A DNA stretch of 64,000 bases from Aeromonas encheleia. GTDB lineage: Bacteria; Pseudomonadota; Gammaproteobacteria; Enterobacterales; Aeromonadaceae. Location: assembly GCF_900637545.1 (NCBI RefSeq), contig NZ_LR134376.1, positions 3,491,001-3,555,000 of the forward strand, given 5' to 3'. Under the pieces are notes generated by a model. The model saw nothing but the letters and a program-made list of their open reading frames with translations, was not told the DNA's origin and searched no databases. Numbering within the stretch: position 1 is the first letter of the stretch; the number at the start of each line of letters is the position of its first letter. The position numbers and the translations under genes were made by a program. Shown in pieces: positions 7,564-16,780 of the stretch.

Positions 7564-8499
7564 ATGTACATCCTCGAACTCAGCTTTGTATGCTACCGCG
7601 ACACCTCCCTCGGCGAGGCCGAGCAGGCCATAGTCAACTACCTGGACATGCTGCGCTATCAGGGTCAGATCCTGGGGCGGGAGTTTCCCACCAGCATGCA
7701 GGATGGTTGCTTCGTCAGCCGGGTCGTCTGCCCCGAGCAAGACAGCCTGCACCCGGATAATCAGAGCGAGCAGGTCGCGCTGGCCGAACAGGGCCTGCAC
7801 CAGGCCGGTCTGCTGGCCCCCAAGCTGCATCTGCAAGGGATGGATCTGCTCTCCGACAGCACGGATCCCTGCGGCCAGGGCCATCTGCTCGCCTCAAAGA
7901 CGCATCAGCAAGGCATGGATCTGCTCTCCGACAGCACGGATCCCTGCGGCCAGGGCCATCTGCTCGCCTCAAAGACGCATCTGCAAGGGATGGATCTGCT
8001 GTCCGACAGCACGGACCCCTGTGGCCATGGCGATGAGCGACCTAGCTGGATGCTGCTCTACACCAGCTTCCTGCACAGCTGCTCGCCGCTGCGCTGCGGC
8101 GATCATTTCGCCCCCATCCCGCTCTACCGCCTGCCCGCCATCGCCAACGGCGACCACAAGCAGATCATCAAGTGGCAGGAGGACTGGGAGGCCTGCGATC
8201 AGCTGCAGATGAACGGCTCCATCGCCGAACACGCGGCGCTGCACGAGATAGGCGAGGTGGGCAGCCGCCTGCAGCGCCGGGGCAGCGATCTCGCCAAACG
8301 GCTGGAGGGCTCGAGCGGGATCCCGACCTACTACTACCTCTATCGGGTCGGCGGCCTGAGCAAGGCCGCGGAACAGGCACGCCCCTGCCCCGGCTGTGGC
8401 GGTGACTGGGCACTCGAGGCGCCGCTGCACGAGATCTTCGACTTCAGGTGCGATGCCTGCCGGCTGGTCTCCAACCTCTCCTGGGACTTCAAGGATTAA
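7564..8499 (+). CDS. DUF2310 family Zn-ribbon protein with an internal 25-residue tandem repeat
   Basis: 311 residues. The C-terminus carries a four-cysteine zinc ribbon (CPGCGGDW about residue 272, then FRCDACRL about 297). The N-terminal part (MYILELSFVCYRDTS...) and the middle (WMLLYTSFLHSCSPLRCGDHFAPIPLY) fit the DUF2310 Zn-ribbon family. Between them is an insertion of three near-identical 25-residue units (QGMDLLSDSTDPCGQGHLL), which is unusual: removing two units would restore a continuous family-like sequence. Each unit contains a Cys. Function unknown. A hairpin terminator follows at 8532-8565. Confidence 0.8.
   Translation: MYILELSFVCYRDTSLGEAEQAIVNYLDMLRYQGQILGREFPTSMQDGCFVSRVVCPEQDSLHPDNQSEQVALAEQGLHQAGLLAPKLHLQGMDLLSDSTDPCGQGHLLASKTHQQGMDLLSDSTDPCGQGHLLASKTHLQGMDLLSDSTDPCGHGDERPSWMLLYTSFLHSCSPLRCGDHFAPIPLYRLPAIANGDHKQIIKWQEDWEACDQLQMNGSIAEHAALHEIGEVGSRLQRRGSDLAKRLEGSSGIPTYYYLYRVGGLSKAAEQARPCPGCGGDWALEAPLHEIFDFRCDACRLVSNLSWDFKD
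7831..8031 (+). repeat. 75-bp in-frame tandem repeat (2.7 copies) inside the DUF2310 gene
   Basis: Units start at 7831, 7906 and 7981, with an exact 75-base period, and differ at only a few positions (for example CTGCAAGGG / CAGCAAGGC / CTGCAAGGG). The low divergence shows recent expansion, and the length suggests copy number could vary between strains. Confidence 0.9.
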
Positions 8500-8531
8500 G
8501 GAGGTCTGCGCCGCACCAAACGCCGCACATA

Positions 8532-8565
8532 GAGAAGGGCCTTGCCAGCTGGCAAGGCCCTTCTC
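8532..8565. terminator. Bidirectional terminator hairpin between DUF2310 gene and syd
   Basis: Perfect 15-bp stem GAGAAGGGCCTTGCC / GGCAAGGCCCTTCTC with loop AGCT, in the gap between two convergent genes. There is no long U tract on either side. Confidence 0.7.
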
Positions 8566-8618
8566 ATTCACGCCGGCTCAGGGCTTGGGGCCGAGCACTG
8601 CCCGCCCTCAGACCCACT

Positions 8619-9167
8619 TCAGTACGGCAGGGTCTCCAGCCGGGTGAGGAACGCCGGCAACGAGGGGGCCAGCGACAGGCGGCGGCCGGAGTCGAGCCAT
8701 TCCAGCCAGACCTGGCCGCTCTCGTTATCCAGCGAGATCAGCGTCATCTCGTTGCGGGTGGTGGCGATGAACAGCGACGGCGAGCGTTTCAGCTTGCGCA
8801 GCATCAGCAGGTGACCGATGAGGTTCTCCCTGAGCAAGTCCAGATCAGCCTCGTTCCAGGGCAGGATCAACTCGATGCGCAGCCCCTTGTAGGAGCAGGG
8901 GATGGGGCGGCTGAACCAGTGGCCGAACAGGGCGAGGGCGGCGGGATGCAGCACCAGCTCCAGCGCCTCGCTCATGGCGGTGAAATCCGCCGGTGTGTCG
9001 CGTTGCACCGGGCGCCAGGCCACCCTCCCCTCCTTGGGTTCATCCAGCTCACAGGGCGAGCGCCATTGCGGCTCCCACTCGCACAGGGGCAGGCCCCGCC
9101 TCGCCTCGCCATCGCGCTGCCAGCGTAAAAAAAACTGCTCCAGGGCAGACAAGACTTGATCCGACAT
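8619..9167 (-). CDS. syd: SecY-interacting protein Syd
   Basis: 182 residues from the ATG at 9167, matching E. coli Syd in length (181). The start was placed at MSDQVLSALEQFFLRWQ, the family's normal N-terminus; an upstream in-frame ATG would add an unlikely 17 residues. Syd is a peripheral inner-membrane protein that binds SecY and is proposed to proofread the SecYEG translocon. An acidic concave surface is expected; the visible sequence has the family block GLRIELILPWNEADLDLLREN (read around residues 107-127). Divergent from queF, as in enterics. Confidence 0.9.
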   Translation of the reverse strand: MSDQVLSALEQFFLRWQRDGEARRGLPLCEWEPQWRSPCELDEPKEGRVAWRPVQRDTPADFTAMSEALELVLHPAALALFGHWFSRPIPCSYKGLRIELILPWNEADLDLLRENLIGHLLMLRKLKRSPSLFIATTRNEMTLISLDNESGQVWLEWLDSGRRLSLAPSLPAFLTRLETLPY

Positions 9168-9258
9168 CGATATTCCCCACAATAGCGGCCAAGGATAGCC
9201 GCAATAAAATGACCGCAAAAGCCGGTCATTGCACCATCAAACCGTTGAGCAAACAAGC

Positions 9259-10107
9259 ATGAGCAAACAAGAGAGATACGCGGGCGCCAGCGCGCTGCAG
9301 GGCCTGAGCCTGGGTCAGCAGTCGGCCTACATCAGCCAGTACGCCCCTGAGCTGTTGCAACCCGTGCCACGCAGCCTGAACCGCGACGATCTGGGCCTGG
9401 GCGAGACCCTGCCCTTCCAGGGTTGCGACGTCTGGACCCTGTACGAGCTCTCCTGGCTCAATGCCAAAGGCAAGCCCATGGTGGCGCTCGGCGAGGTGGC
9501 CGTGCCCGCCACCAGCCCGAACCTCATCGAATCCAAGTCGTTCAAGCTCTACCTCAACTCCTTCAACCAGACCCGCTGCGACTCGCTGGCGGCGGTGCAG
9601 GCCCTGCTGGTCAAGGATCTGAGCGCCTGCGCCGGCAGCGAGGTGAGCGTCACCCTGTTCCCGCTCGATCAGGCGCCCCATCAGATAGCGGCGCTGCCGG
9701 GGGAGTGCATCGACGAGCAGGACATCGAGATCGACGACTACGAGTTCGACCAGACCCTGCTGCAGGGCGCGGCGGGCACTGACATCGTCGAAGAGACGCT
9801 GCACAGCCATCTGCTCAAGTCCAACTGTCTGGTCACACGCCAGCCGGACTGGGGATCCCTGGTGATCCACTACCGCGGCCCGCGCCTCGATCGGGAAAAA
9901 CTCTTGCGCTATCTCATCTCGTTCCGCCAGCACAACGAGTTCCACGAGCAGTGCATCGAGCGCATCTTCATCGATCTCAAGCACTTCTGCGGCCCGAGCC
10001 AGCTGACCGTCTATGCCCGTTATACCCGCCGCGGCGGGCTGGACATCAACCCCTTCCGCAGCGACTGGGAGCGGGTGCCCGCCAACCTGCGCCTCATCCG
10101 CCAGTAA
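9259..10107 (+). CDS. queF: NADPH-dependent 7-cyano-7-deazaguanine reductase QueF
   Basis: 282 residues from the ATG at 9259 ([19 protein letters not shown]), identical in length to E. coli QueF. The enzyme reduces preQ0 to preQ1 in queuosine biosynthesis. The QueF motif [15 protein letters not shown] is near residue 93, and the catalytic Cys lies in [12 protein letters not shown] around residue 190-ish, followed by the [15 protein letters not shown] signature near 262. This is the long, two-domain (YqcD/QueF type II) form. Divergent from syd with a shared 91-base promoter region. Confidence 0.95.
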   Translation: MSKQERYAGASALQGLSLGQQSAYISQYAPELLQPVPRSLNRDDLGLGETLPFQGCDVWTLYELSWLNAKGKPMVALGEVAVPATSPNLIESKSFKLYLNSFNQTRCDSLAAVQALLVKDLSACAGSEVSVTLFPLDQAPHQIAALPGECIDEQDIEIDDYEFDQTLLQGAAGTDIVEETLHSHLLKSNCLVTRQPDWGSLVIHYRGPRLDREKLLRYLISFRQHNEFHEQCIERIFIDLKHFCGPSQLTVYARYTRRGGLDINPFRSDWERVPANLRLIRQ

Positions 10108-10226
10108 CCGCGGGACGCGGCTGACGGGCGGGGCCCGGCGGCCCGTCGCGCAAGCCATCAGTAAACTCTGGACGCACAGGGGGGGCTTGGATAACATGCC
10201 TGCACCCCTGTGCTGCTCTCAATCCA

Positions 10227-12497
10227 ATGAATCAACTGTTTTTTCTGGCAATGATGATGTCCTCCCTGTCGGCTCCGGATCTGGATCTGGCCAAGGAGCA
10301 GTTGTCTATCGATCTGCAACAGGCCCAGACCCTGGTGCTGACCGATCCCGCCAGATGTGTCCAGATTGCCTCCTCCTTCCTCGAACGCACAGCCAATAAT
10401 CCCAAGCAAATCATCAGTAACCGCCAGGAATACGGCTATCGGGAGCCGATGCTGAGCTATGGCACGGCCACCCAGGCCACCGGGGCCCATCTGCTCAAGG
10501 GCGAGTGCCTGCAGCAACTGGGGCAGTTCAGGCTGGCCCAGGAATCCCTCGATCAGGCCATCGCCATGGCCGAGAAGGAGCAGCAGTTCGAGCTGCAGGC
10601 CCACGGTCTCTACCTCAAGGTCCGCAGCCGGAACCAGCAGGAGAGATCCCATGGCGCCGGCGCCATCCTGCTCGATGAGCTGGACAAGTTGCTGGCCAAC
10701 CCCGGCCTCAAGGAGAGCCAGCTGCAGGTCTATAGCCGGCTGCTGCACGTCAACGCCAGCATAGAGGGGCAGCAGTTCGATCTGGCCAAGCGCCAGCTGA
10801 GCGAGGCCCACCAATGGGCGGAGCAGGCCAAGAATCCCCTGGCCATGGCCTGGGTCAGTGCCGTGGGGGGGGATCTCTACCACGCACTCGGACAACCCCA
10901 GCTGGCCCTCGGCGACTACATCGATGCCCAGCAGCAGGCCAAAAACCTGCAGGATCCGCTGTTCCTCGGCCTGCTGTCGAACCAGGTCGTCAACCTCTAT
11001 CAGGAGGAGCAGGAGCCGCAGAAGGCGCTGCAATATGCCAATGAGGCCGCCAACTACTTCCACGCGCTCGGCAACCCTTCCCTGCTGAGCGATGCGCTGA
11101 TCGTGCTCGCCCGCCTCAACCGCGATCAGGGCGAGATGAACATGGCGTTGGTCTATTTCTTCAACGCGCTGGACCTGCTCGACGAGAACAACAGCCGCAC
11201 CCGCATCGCCCACCTCAAGTTCGAGATCGGCAAGACCTATCTGCAGACCGGCAACCTGACCCTGGCCCGCAACTACCTCAACGCGGCGCGCCAGTCCCAC
11301 GAGATGGGAGATGACAAGGAGTCGCTGATCGACACCCTGCTGCTGCTCGGGGAGCTGCACCTCAAGCAGAAGGAGGCGGGGATCGCCATACTGCAGCTGG
11401 AAAACGCCCTGACCCTGGCCAACCGGCTCGGGGACATCCGCCGCCAGTTCGAGATCTTTCGCCTGCTCTCCATCGCCTACGAGCAGAAGGGCTACCTCAA
11501 GCAGGCCCTCGACAGCTACAAGAATTATCACCAGCGCAGCGAGTTGGTGCGCCAGCAGCAGCTCGATCTGGAGCAGGAAGCGGTCCGTGACAACTATGCC
11601 CAGGTGGAGCGCGTACAGCAGGTCAAGGAGCTGGAGCAGCGCCTCGACGTCAGCCAGCATCAGCAGGAGCGCTATCTCTGGTCCAGCGTCAGCACCGGCC
11701 TGCTGCTGGCCCTGTTCATCTACCTGTTCTTCACGCTCTGGCTCAAGCTGCGGGTCGCCCGCCTCAATGCCAGGCAGCTGGGAGAGGCCCTGCTGATCGA
11801 GCCGCGCAGCGGCCTGGCCAACTGGCAACGGCTGATGAGCCGCTGGCCGCGGGAGATGGCCAAGCGCCAGCAGAAATCCGAGCGCTGGTATCTGAGCGAG
11901 CAGCCCACCAGCGAGTTTGACGACAAGCTGCACTACCTGCTGTTTCGGGTGCCCTTCCTGGTCAACAGCCTGGAGCGGCACGGTTATCAGGTCAGCCGCG
12001 AAATAGAGCAGGCCTTCGGCCACTACATCAACCGGCTGACCCCGCAGGATGGCCGCATCTACGATCTGCGCGAGGGCCATCTGCTGTATGTGGTGCCGCA
12101 GCGCCACGTGGCCCAGCTGCATCAGCTGGCACAGGAGCTGCTCGATACCCTGGCCGCCTTCCCCTGTGACTACCCGCTGGATCGCCACATCAGCCTCGGC
12201 ATCGTCAGCCACCCCTTCCTGCCGAAGGCGGCGACCGCGCTCGACCACCACGGCCTGTTCGACCTCTGCTATCTGGCGCTGTCAGGGGCCATGCAGCTCA
12301 GTGAAAAACACCGCCAAAGCGTCTGGTTGGAGCTGGCCGCCATCGATTGCCAACAGGCCGCGTTTTTTAATGGCGATGTGTGGCAATGCTGCTTGATGGC
12401 AATTGACAAGGGACTGGTAAAAGTAAATTCTTCTCATGAAAAGCAATGGGTTAATTGGCTTCAGCTTTCACGGACGAAAGTGCCGGACAACCCATGA
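10227..12497 (+). CDS. TPR-repeat membrane protein with degenerate GGDEF-like C-terminal domain
   Basis: 756 residues. A hydrophobic N-terminus (MNQLFFLAMMMSSLSA) suggests a signal peptide. Residues about 80-440 are tetratricopeptide-type helical repeats (GECLQQLGQFRLAQESLDQA, ALGQPQLALGDYIDAQQQA, LLELGELHLKQ-like units). A coiled coil (about 450-490) leads to one transmembrane helix (STGLLLALFIYLFFTLWL, about 495-512). The cytoplasmic tail resembles a diguanylate cyclase fold (RSGLANWQRLM, like the DxLTGLxNR entry of GGDEF domains) but lacks GGDEF. It should therefore not make c-di-GMP; a sensor or pseudo-cyclase role is inferred. The next gene is an intact cyclase 82 bases downstream, so the pair may form one signalling unit. 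Confidence 0.7.
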   Translation: MNQLFFLAMMMSSLSAPDLDLAKEQLSIDLQQAQTLVLTDPARCVQIASSFLERTANNPKQIISNRQEYGYREPMLSYGTATQATGAHLLKGECLQQLGQFRLAQESLDQAIAMAEKEQQFELQAHGLYLKVRSRNQQERSHGAGAILLDELDKLLANPGLKESQLQVYSRLLHVNASIEGQQFDLAKRQLSEAHQWAEQAKNPLAMAWVSAVGGDLYHALGQPQLALGDYIDAQQQAKNLQDPLFLGLLSNQVVNLYQEEQEPQKALQYANEAANYFHALGNPSLLSDALIVLARLNRDQGEMNMALVYFFNALDLLDENNSRTRIAHLKFEIGKTYLQTGNLTLARNYLNAARQSHEMGDDKESLIDTLLLLGELHLKQKEAGIAILQLENALTLANRLGDIRRQFEIFRLLSIAYEQKGYLKQALDSYKNYHQRSELVRQQQLDLEQEAVRDNYAQVERVQQVKELEQRLDVSQHQQERYLWSSVSTGLLLALFIYLFFTLWLKLRVARLNARQLGEALLIEPRSGLANWQRLMSRWPREMAKRQQKSERWYLSEQPTSEFDDKLHYLLFRVPFLVNSLERHGYQVSREIEQAFGHYINRLTPQDGRIYDLREGHLLYVVPQRHVAQLHQLAQELLDTLAAFPCDYPLDRHISLGIVSHPFLPKAATALDHHGLFDLCYLALSGAMQLSEKHRQSVWLELAAIDCQQAAFFNGDVWQCCLMAIDKGLVKVNSSHEKQWVNWLQLSRTKVPDNP

Positions 12498-12579
12498 CAT
12501 TAGGTACTCAACGGGGTCTTTCATTGGCTTACTGTTGCTGGACGATACAAAAACGATAATGAACAGGGCGACCTGAATA

Positions 12580-14181
12580 ATGAATGACATCGCTGCCGTA
12601 ACAGGACAACTGGCAAGACTCAGGGAATCCCTCCAGCAAAAACAGCAGGAGCTCGATGGCATGGCCACGTTCTCCGATGCCGAGCGCACCCGCAGCATCC
12701 AGTTCATCGGCAAGCTGATGCAGGCCTGCCGCGGTCACGATCGTGAACTGGACAACCGGCTCGCCAAGCTCAAGCAGAAACTCGATGGCAATCCCCCGCT
12801 CTCGTCGCTGGATGGGGATCTGGCCGCCATCGAGAAGCTGCTGCAGCAACACGGCAGCGCGCTGGAGGAGTCCATCAGCCTGACCCAGGCCACCATAGAA
12901 CTGGGCAGCAAGCAGCTCAAGTCCATCAAGGGCTTCCCGGAAGAGACCCGCCGCTCGCTCAAGGAGTTCCTGACGAGCCCCGAAGGCTATGGCATCGGCG
13001 ATCACCAGAAGAAGGTGGTCCGTCTGCTGGAGTTCTACCAGCAGGCCATCAAGATCCAGCTGCTGCCGACCCAGCCGCTGCTCACCCCGACGCAGGGGGC
13101 GGCCACCGATCTGGCGGCGCCCGGTCCCATGGATCCCTTCGATGTGAAGGCCCACGCCCAGATTGCCGACGAGTTGCAGCGGCTCATCACCGAGCTCGAC
13201 TTCGCCGGTGCCGTGGGCGAGAGCCTGGCGGACATCCGCCGCCAGCTGCTGGGGGGCATCACGCCGCCGCTGCTGGCCGAGATCTGCCTGCAGATCATCG
13301 AGCTCATCATCGAGGGCACCCGGGAGGAGCGTAAGTCCTCCCAGGCCTTCCTCAGCACCCTCAACGAGAGCCTGTCGGCGGTCCATTTCAGCTTCACCGA
13401 ATCCCTCGACGAGGGTCGGGCGCTGCAAAATGCCACCCTGCTCAGCGGCCAGGCGCTCGATCGGGAGCTGGAGGCCATCGATCACACCCTGGCCAGGCAC
13501 AACTCCCCCATGGAGCTCAAGGGCGCCATCGCTGGCCACCTGGACACCATTCGCCACCTGCAGCAGGACAGGGAAACCATGGCCAGCCGTGAGCGCCATC
13601 TGCTCACCCACCTGTCCAACATGGAAGCCAAGCTGCGGCTGATGAAGGAGGAGACCGCCGAGTACAAGAAGCGGCTCACCATCCAGAAGCACAAGCTGTT
13701 CCTCGACAGCCTGACCCAGGTCCACAATCGGGCGGCGCTCGACGAGCGGCTCGAACTGGAATACAAGCGCTGGCTGCGTTACAGCACCCCGCTGTGCCTG
13801 GCCATCATCGACATCGACCACTTCAAGAACATCAACGACAACTACGGCCACATGGCCGGTGACAAGGCGCTGAAGGTGGTCGCCAAGGCCCTGCAGAGCG
13901 CCTTGCGTGATACCGATTTCATCGCTCGCTTCGGCGGAGAGGAGTTCGTGGTGCTGCTGCCGAACATCAACCCGGACAAGTACCAGAAACCGCTGGAAAA
14001 CCTGCGTCAGACCATCAAGAGCATCCCGTTCCGGTTTAGGGACGCCAGGGTCGAGATCACCATCTCCATCGGCGCCACCCTATTTCGCGAAGGGGATCAC
14101 ACCACTGATGCGTTCGAGCGGGCCGACAAGGCGCTCTACAGCTCCAAAAATCTGGGGCGGGATCAGGTCAATCTGGCCTGA
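12580..14181 (+). CDS. Diguanylate cyclase (GGEEF domain) with long helical N-terminal region
   Basis: 533 residues, no membrane segment. Residues 1-360 are mostly helical/coiled coil (LRESLQQKQQELDGM; METMASRERHLLTHLSNMEA-like stretch). The C-terminal 170 residues form a complete GGDEF domain: DSLTQVHNRAALDERL entry, DIDHFKNINDNYGHMAGD substrate/metal motif, and the active-site loop RFGGEEFVVLLP. An inhibitory I-site RxxD (RDTD) lies five residues before GGEEF, so product inhibition by c-di-GMP is expected. It makes c-di-GMP from two GTP, controlling motility and biofilm. It is probably co-transcribed with the upstream TPR protein. Soluble N-terminal family not recognised. Confidence 0.88.
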   Translation: MNDIAAVTGQLARLRESLQQKQQELDGMATFSDAERTRSIQFIGKLMQACRGHDRELDNRLAKLKQKLDGNPPLSSLDGDLAAIEKLLQQHGSALEESISLTQATIELGSKQLKSIKGFPEETRRSLKEFLTSPEGYGIGDHQKKVVRLLEFYQQAIKIQLLPTQPLLTPTQGAATDLAAPGPMDPFDVKAHAQIADELQRLITELDFAGAVGESLADIRRQLLGGITPPLLAEICLQIIELIIEGTREERKSSQAFLSTLNESLSAVHFSFTESLDEGRALQNATLLSGQALDRELEAIDHTLARHNSPMELKGAIAGHLDTIRHLQQDRETMASRERHLLTHLSNMEAKLRLMKEETAEYKKRLTIQKHKLFLDSLTQVHNRAALDERLELEYKRWLRYSTPLCLAIIDIDHFKNINDNYGHMAGDKALKVVAKALQSALRDTDFIARFGGEEFVVLLPNINPDKYQKPLENLRQTIKSIPFRFRDARVEITISIGATLFREGDHTTDAFERADKALYSSKNLGRDQVNLA

Positions 14182-14339
14182 ACCCGGCCTGACCGCTGGC
14201 TAAAAAACCGGCAAACGCACTCCAGCCCTATTCCCCTGCCCCACCGCTTGCCTCTACTATCGAAATCGAGGGATGTCACGGCATCCCGTTTTCTCCCCAG
14301 GGAAAGCACAACGATAACAAGACGAGTGAAGGGGAACTT

Positions 14340-15695
14340 ATGATTACGCACATCAATCCTGTCGGCAGCATGGACTTGCTGTCCCAACTCGAGGTGGATC
14401 GCCTCAAGCAGACCGCCTCCAGCGATATCTATCAACTGTTTCGCAACTGCTCGCTGGCGGTGCTCAACTCCGGCAGCCACACCGACAGCTCCAAAGAGAT
14501 ACTGGAGCGCTTCAAGTCTTTCGACATTCATGTGATCCGGCGCGAGCGCGGGGTCAAACTCGAGCTGTTCAATGCACCCGAGCACGCCTTCGTCGATGGC
14601 GAGATCATCCGCGGCATCCAGGAGCATCTGTTCTCCGTGCTGCGGGACATCCTCTACGTCTCGGCCCAGCTGGAGTCGAACCGCCAGGTCAATCTGACCA
14701 ACGCCACCCACCTCTCCAACCTGGTGTTCGCCATACTGCGCAACGCCAAGGCGATCCTGCCGGGGGCGGATCCCAACCTGGTAGTGTGCTGGGGCGGCCA
14801 CTCCATCAACGAGATCGAGTACCAGTACACCCGCTCGGTGGGCAGTGAGCTGGGGCTGAGGGAGCTGAACATCTGCACCGGTTGCGGCCCGGGCGCCATG
14901 GAGGGTCCCATGAAGGGGGCCGCCGTCGGCCACGCCAAGCAGCGGGTACGCAACGGCCGCTATGTCGGCCTCACCGAGCCGTCCATCATCGCCGCCGAGC
15001 CGCCCAACCCCATCGTCAACGAGCTGGTGATCCTGCCGGACATCGAGAAGCGGCTGGAGGCCTTCGTACGCCTGGGCCACGGCATCATCATCTTCCCCGG
15101 TGGGGTCGGTACCGCCGAGGAGCTGCTCTACCTGCTCGGCATCATGATGCACCCGGCCAACGAGCGCCAACCCATCCCCATCATACTGACTGGTCCCAAG
15201 GAGAGTGCCGACTACTTCCGCGCCATCGACGACTTCGTCAAGGCGACCCTGGGGGAACCGGCCACCCGCCTCTACCGGATCATCATCGGCGATGCGCCCG
15301 AGGTGGCTCGCGTCATGAAGGAGGCCATGCCCAAGATCCGCGAATACCGCAAGTCTGTCGGGGATGCCTACTCCTTCAACTGGTCCTTGCGGATCGAGCC
15401 GGAGTTCCAGCTGCCATTCGAGCCGGATCACGCCAGCATGGCCAGCCTGGATCTGCACCGCAACCAGCCACCCCAGCTGCTGGCTGCCAACCTGCGCCGC
15501 GCCTTCTCCGGCATAGTCGCCGGCAACGTGAAGGAAGGGGGCATCCGCGCCATCGAGAAGAAGGGCCCCTTCAAGCTGCACGGTGACAAGGAGCTGATGC
15601 ACCTGATGGACCGGCTGCTGGAGAGTTTCGTCAGACAGCAACGGATGAAGCTGCCCGGCAGCCAATACATCCCCTGCTACGAGATAGTAAAGTAA
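14340..15695 (+). CDS. ppnN: Nucleotide 5'-monophosphate nucleosidase PpnN
   Basis: 451 residues, close to the 454 of E. coli PpnN (YgdH). It cleaves the N-glycosidic bond of nucleoside monophosphates, giving base plus ribose 5-phosphate, and binds (p)ppGpp. The central domain has the lysine-decarboxylase-like/LOG fold, with [14 protein letters not shown] and the signature [15 protein letters not shown] near residue 250-265. The N- and C-terminal extensions of PpnN are present. RBS GAAGGGG lies upstream of the ATG. Next gene xni, as in enterics. Confidence 0.93.
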   Translation: MITHINPVGSMDLLSQLEVDRLKQTASSDIYQLFRNCSLAVLNSGSHTDSSKEILERFKSFDIHVIRRERGVKLELFNAPEHAFVDGEIIRGIQEHLFSVLRDILYVSAQLESNRQVNLTNATHLSNLVFAILRNAKAILPGADPNLVVCWGGHSINEIEYQYTRSVGSELGLRELNICTGCGPGAMEGPMKGAAVGHAKQRVRNGRYVGLTEPSIIAAEPPNPIVNELVILPDIEKRLEAFVRLGHGIIIFPGGVGTAEELLYLLGIMMHPANERQPIPIILTGPKESADYFRAIDDFVKATLGEPATRLYRIIIGDAPEVARVMKEAMPKIREYRKSVGDAYSFNWSLRIEPEFQLPFEPDHASMASLDLHRNQPPQLLAANLRRAFSGIVAGNVKEGGIRAIEKKGPFKLHGDKELMHLMDRLLESFVRQQRMKLPGSQYIPCYEIVK

Positions 15696-15731
15696 GCGGC
15701 GAGCTGACGGCACTGCGCCGATCATGACAGT

Positions 15732-15751
15732 AGGGGCACCCGGGTGCCCCT
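15732..15751 (+). terminator. Terminator after ppnN
   Basis: Perfect palindrome AGGGGCACCC / GGGTGCCCCT followed by CTCTCC, 37 bases past the ppnN stop. Strong hairpin, weak U tract. Confidence 0.6.
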
Positions 15752-15830
15752 CTCTCCCCCAGCACATGAAGGGCTACCATGACGCCCGTCCCTTGTTACA
15801 ATGGGCCGTCCCGACTTCCAAGAGCGCCCC

Positions 15831-16634
15831 ATGTCAAACCTCAGGCCACACCTGCTCATCATCGATGCCCTCAACCTCATCCGTCGTCTGCATGCGGTCC
15901 AGGCCCAGCAGGCGCTGACCCCGGCCCAGGCCTTGCTCGCCACCCGCGCCAATCTCATCAACACCTGCAAGAAGCTGCTGGCCAGCAGCGAGCCGACCCA
16001 CGTCATAGCGGTGTTTGACGGCGAGGTGCACAGCTGGCGCAAGGAGATCTATCCGGCCTACAAGGAGGGGCGCACCCCCATGCCAGCCGAGCTGCGCGAC
16101 GGGCTGGCCGACCTGCAGGATGCCTTCTGGGAGTGCGGCGTGGATGCCCTGCTCTCCCAGACCGACGAGGCGGACGATCTTATCGCCACCTTAGCCAGCG
16201 GGATTGCCCAGCACGGAGCCAGGGCCACCATCATCTCCACCGACAAGGGGTTCTGCCAGCTCATCTGCCCGCAGATCCAGATCCGGGACCATTTCAACAA
16301 GCGCTGGCTGGATGCGGCCTTCGTGCAGCAGCAATATGGCGTCACCCCCGACCAGCTGGTGGACTTCTGGGCCCTGACCGGCATCGGCGGCTCCAACATC
16401 AAGGGGGTGCCGGGCATAGGCCCCAAGACCGCCACCGCGTTATTGCTGCAACATGGCAACCTGGCCGCCCTGCTCAGCGCCTGCCAGCAGGAAGAGGCCG
16501 GCAAGCCCCTGCTCAAGTTGCGCCAGCATCAGGATGAGGCGCTGCTGGCCCAGCGGCTGGTGCGCCTGCAGCGGGATATTCCGCTCGGCTTCAACCTGCG
16601 GGAGATACGCTACCCACCGCAAGCCGGTGAATGA
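15831..16634 (+). CDS. xni: Flap endonuclease Xni (exonuclease IX)
   Basis: 267 residues from the ATG at 15831, which gives MSNLRPHLLIIDALNLIRRLH. An upstream in-frame ATG (15801) would add ten unlikely residues. The protein is a 5'-3' exonuclease/FEN family member related to the N-terminal domain of DNA polymerase I. Metal-binding acidic motifs are visible (IDALNL; FDGEVHSWRKE; TDEADDLIATLA) along with the helix-hairpin-helix TGIGGSNIKGVPGIGPKTA near residue 184. It acts on DNA flaps during repair/replication. Slightly longer than E. coli Xni (251). Confidence 0.92.
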   Translation: MSNLRPHLLIIDALNLIRRLHAVQAQQALTPAQALLATRANLINTCKKLLASSEPTHVIAVFDGEVHSWRKEIYPAYKEGRTPMPAELRDGLADLQDAFWECGVDALLSQTDEADDLIATLASGIAQHGARATIISTDKGFCQLICPQIQIRDHFNKRWLDAAFVQQQYGVTPDQLVDFWALTGIGGSNIKGVPGIGPKTATALLLQHGNLAALLSACQQEEAGKPLLKLRQHQDEALLAQRLVRLQRDIPLGFNLREIRYPPQAGE

Positions 16635-16780
16635 GGCAGGCCGTCAGCACGCTGCATCCGATGGTGCGGCTCCTGTTGACATAAGTGGGATGAATGTAAA
16701 GAAACATGGAGGATGTGGTGCAAAAATGGTATAAAACAGCCGAATCCTCCCCCTCTGTTCCCTAGAAGTGGATACCTCTC

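Noticed and set aside
10158-12251. 697-codon open frame antisense to the TPR gene
   Set aside because: High-GC coding DNA often leaves the opposite strand open. The frame has no RBS, no recognisable domain and mirrors the codon periodicity of the TPR protein.
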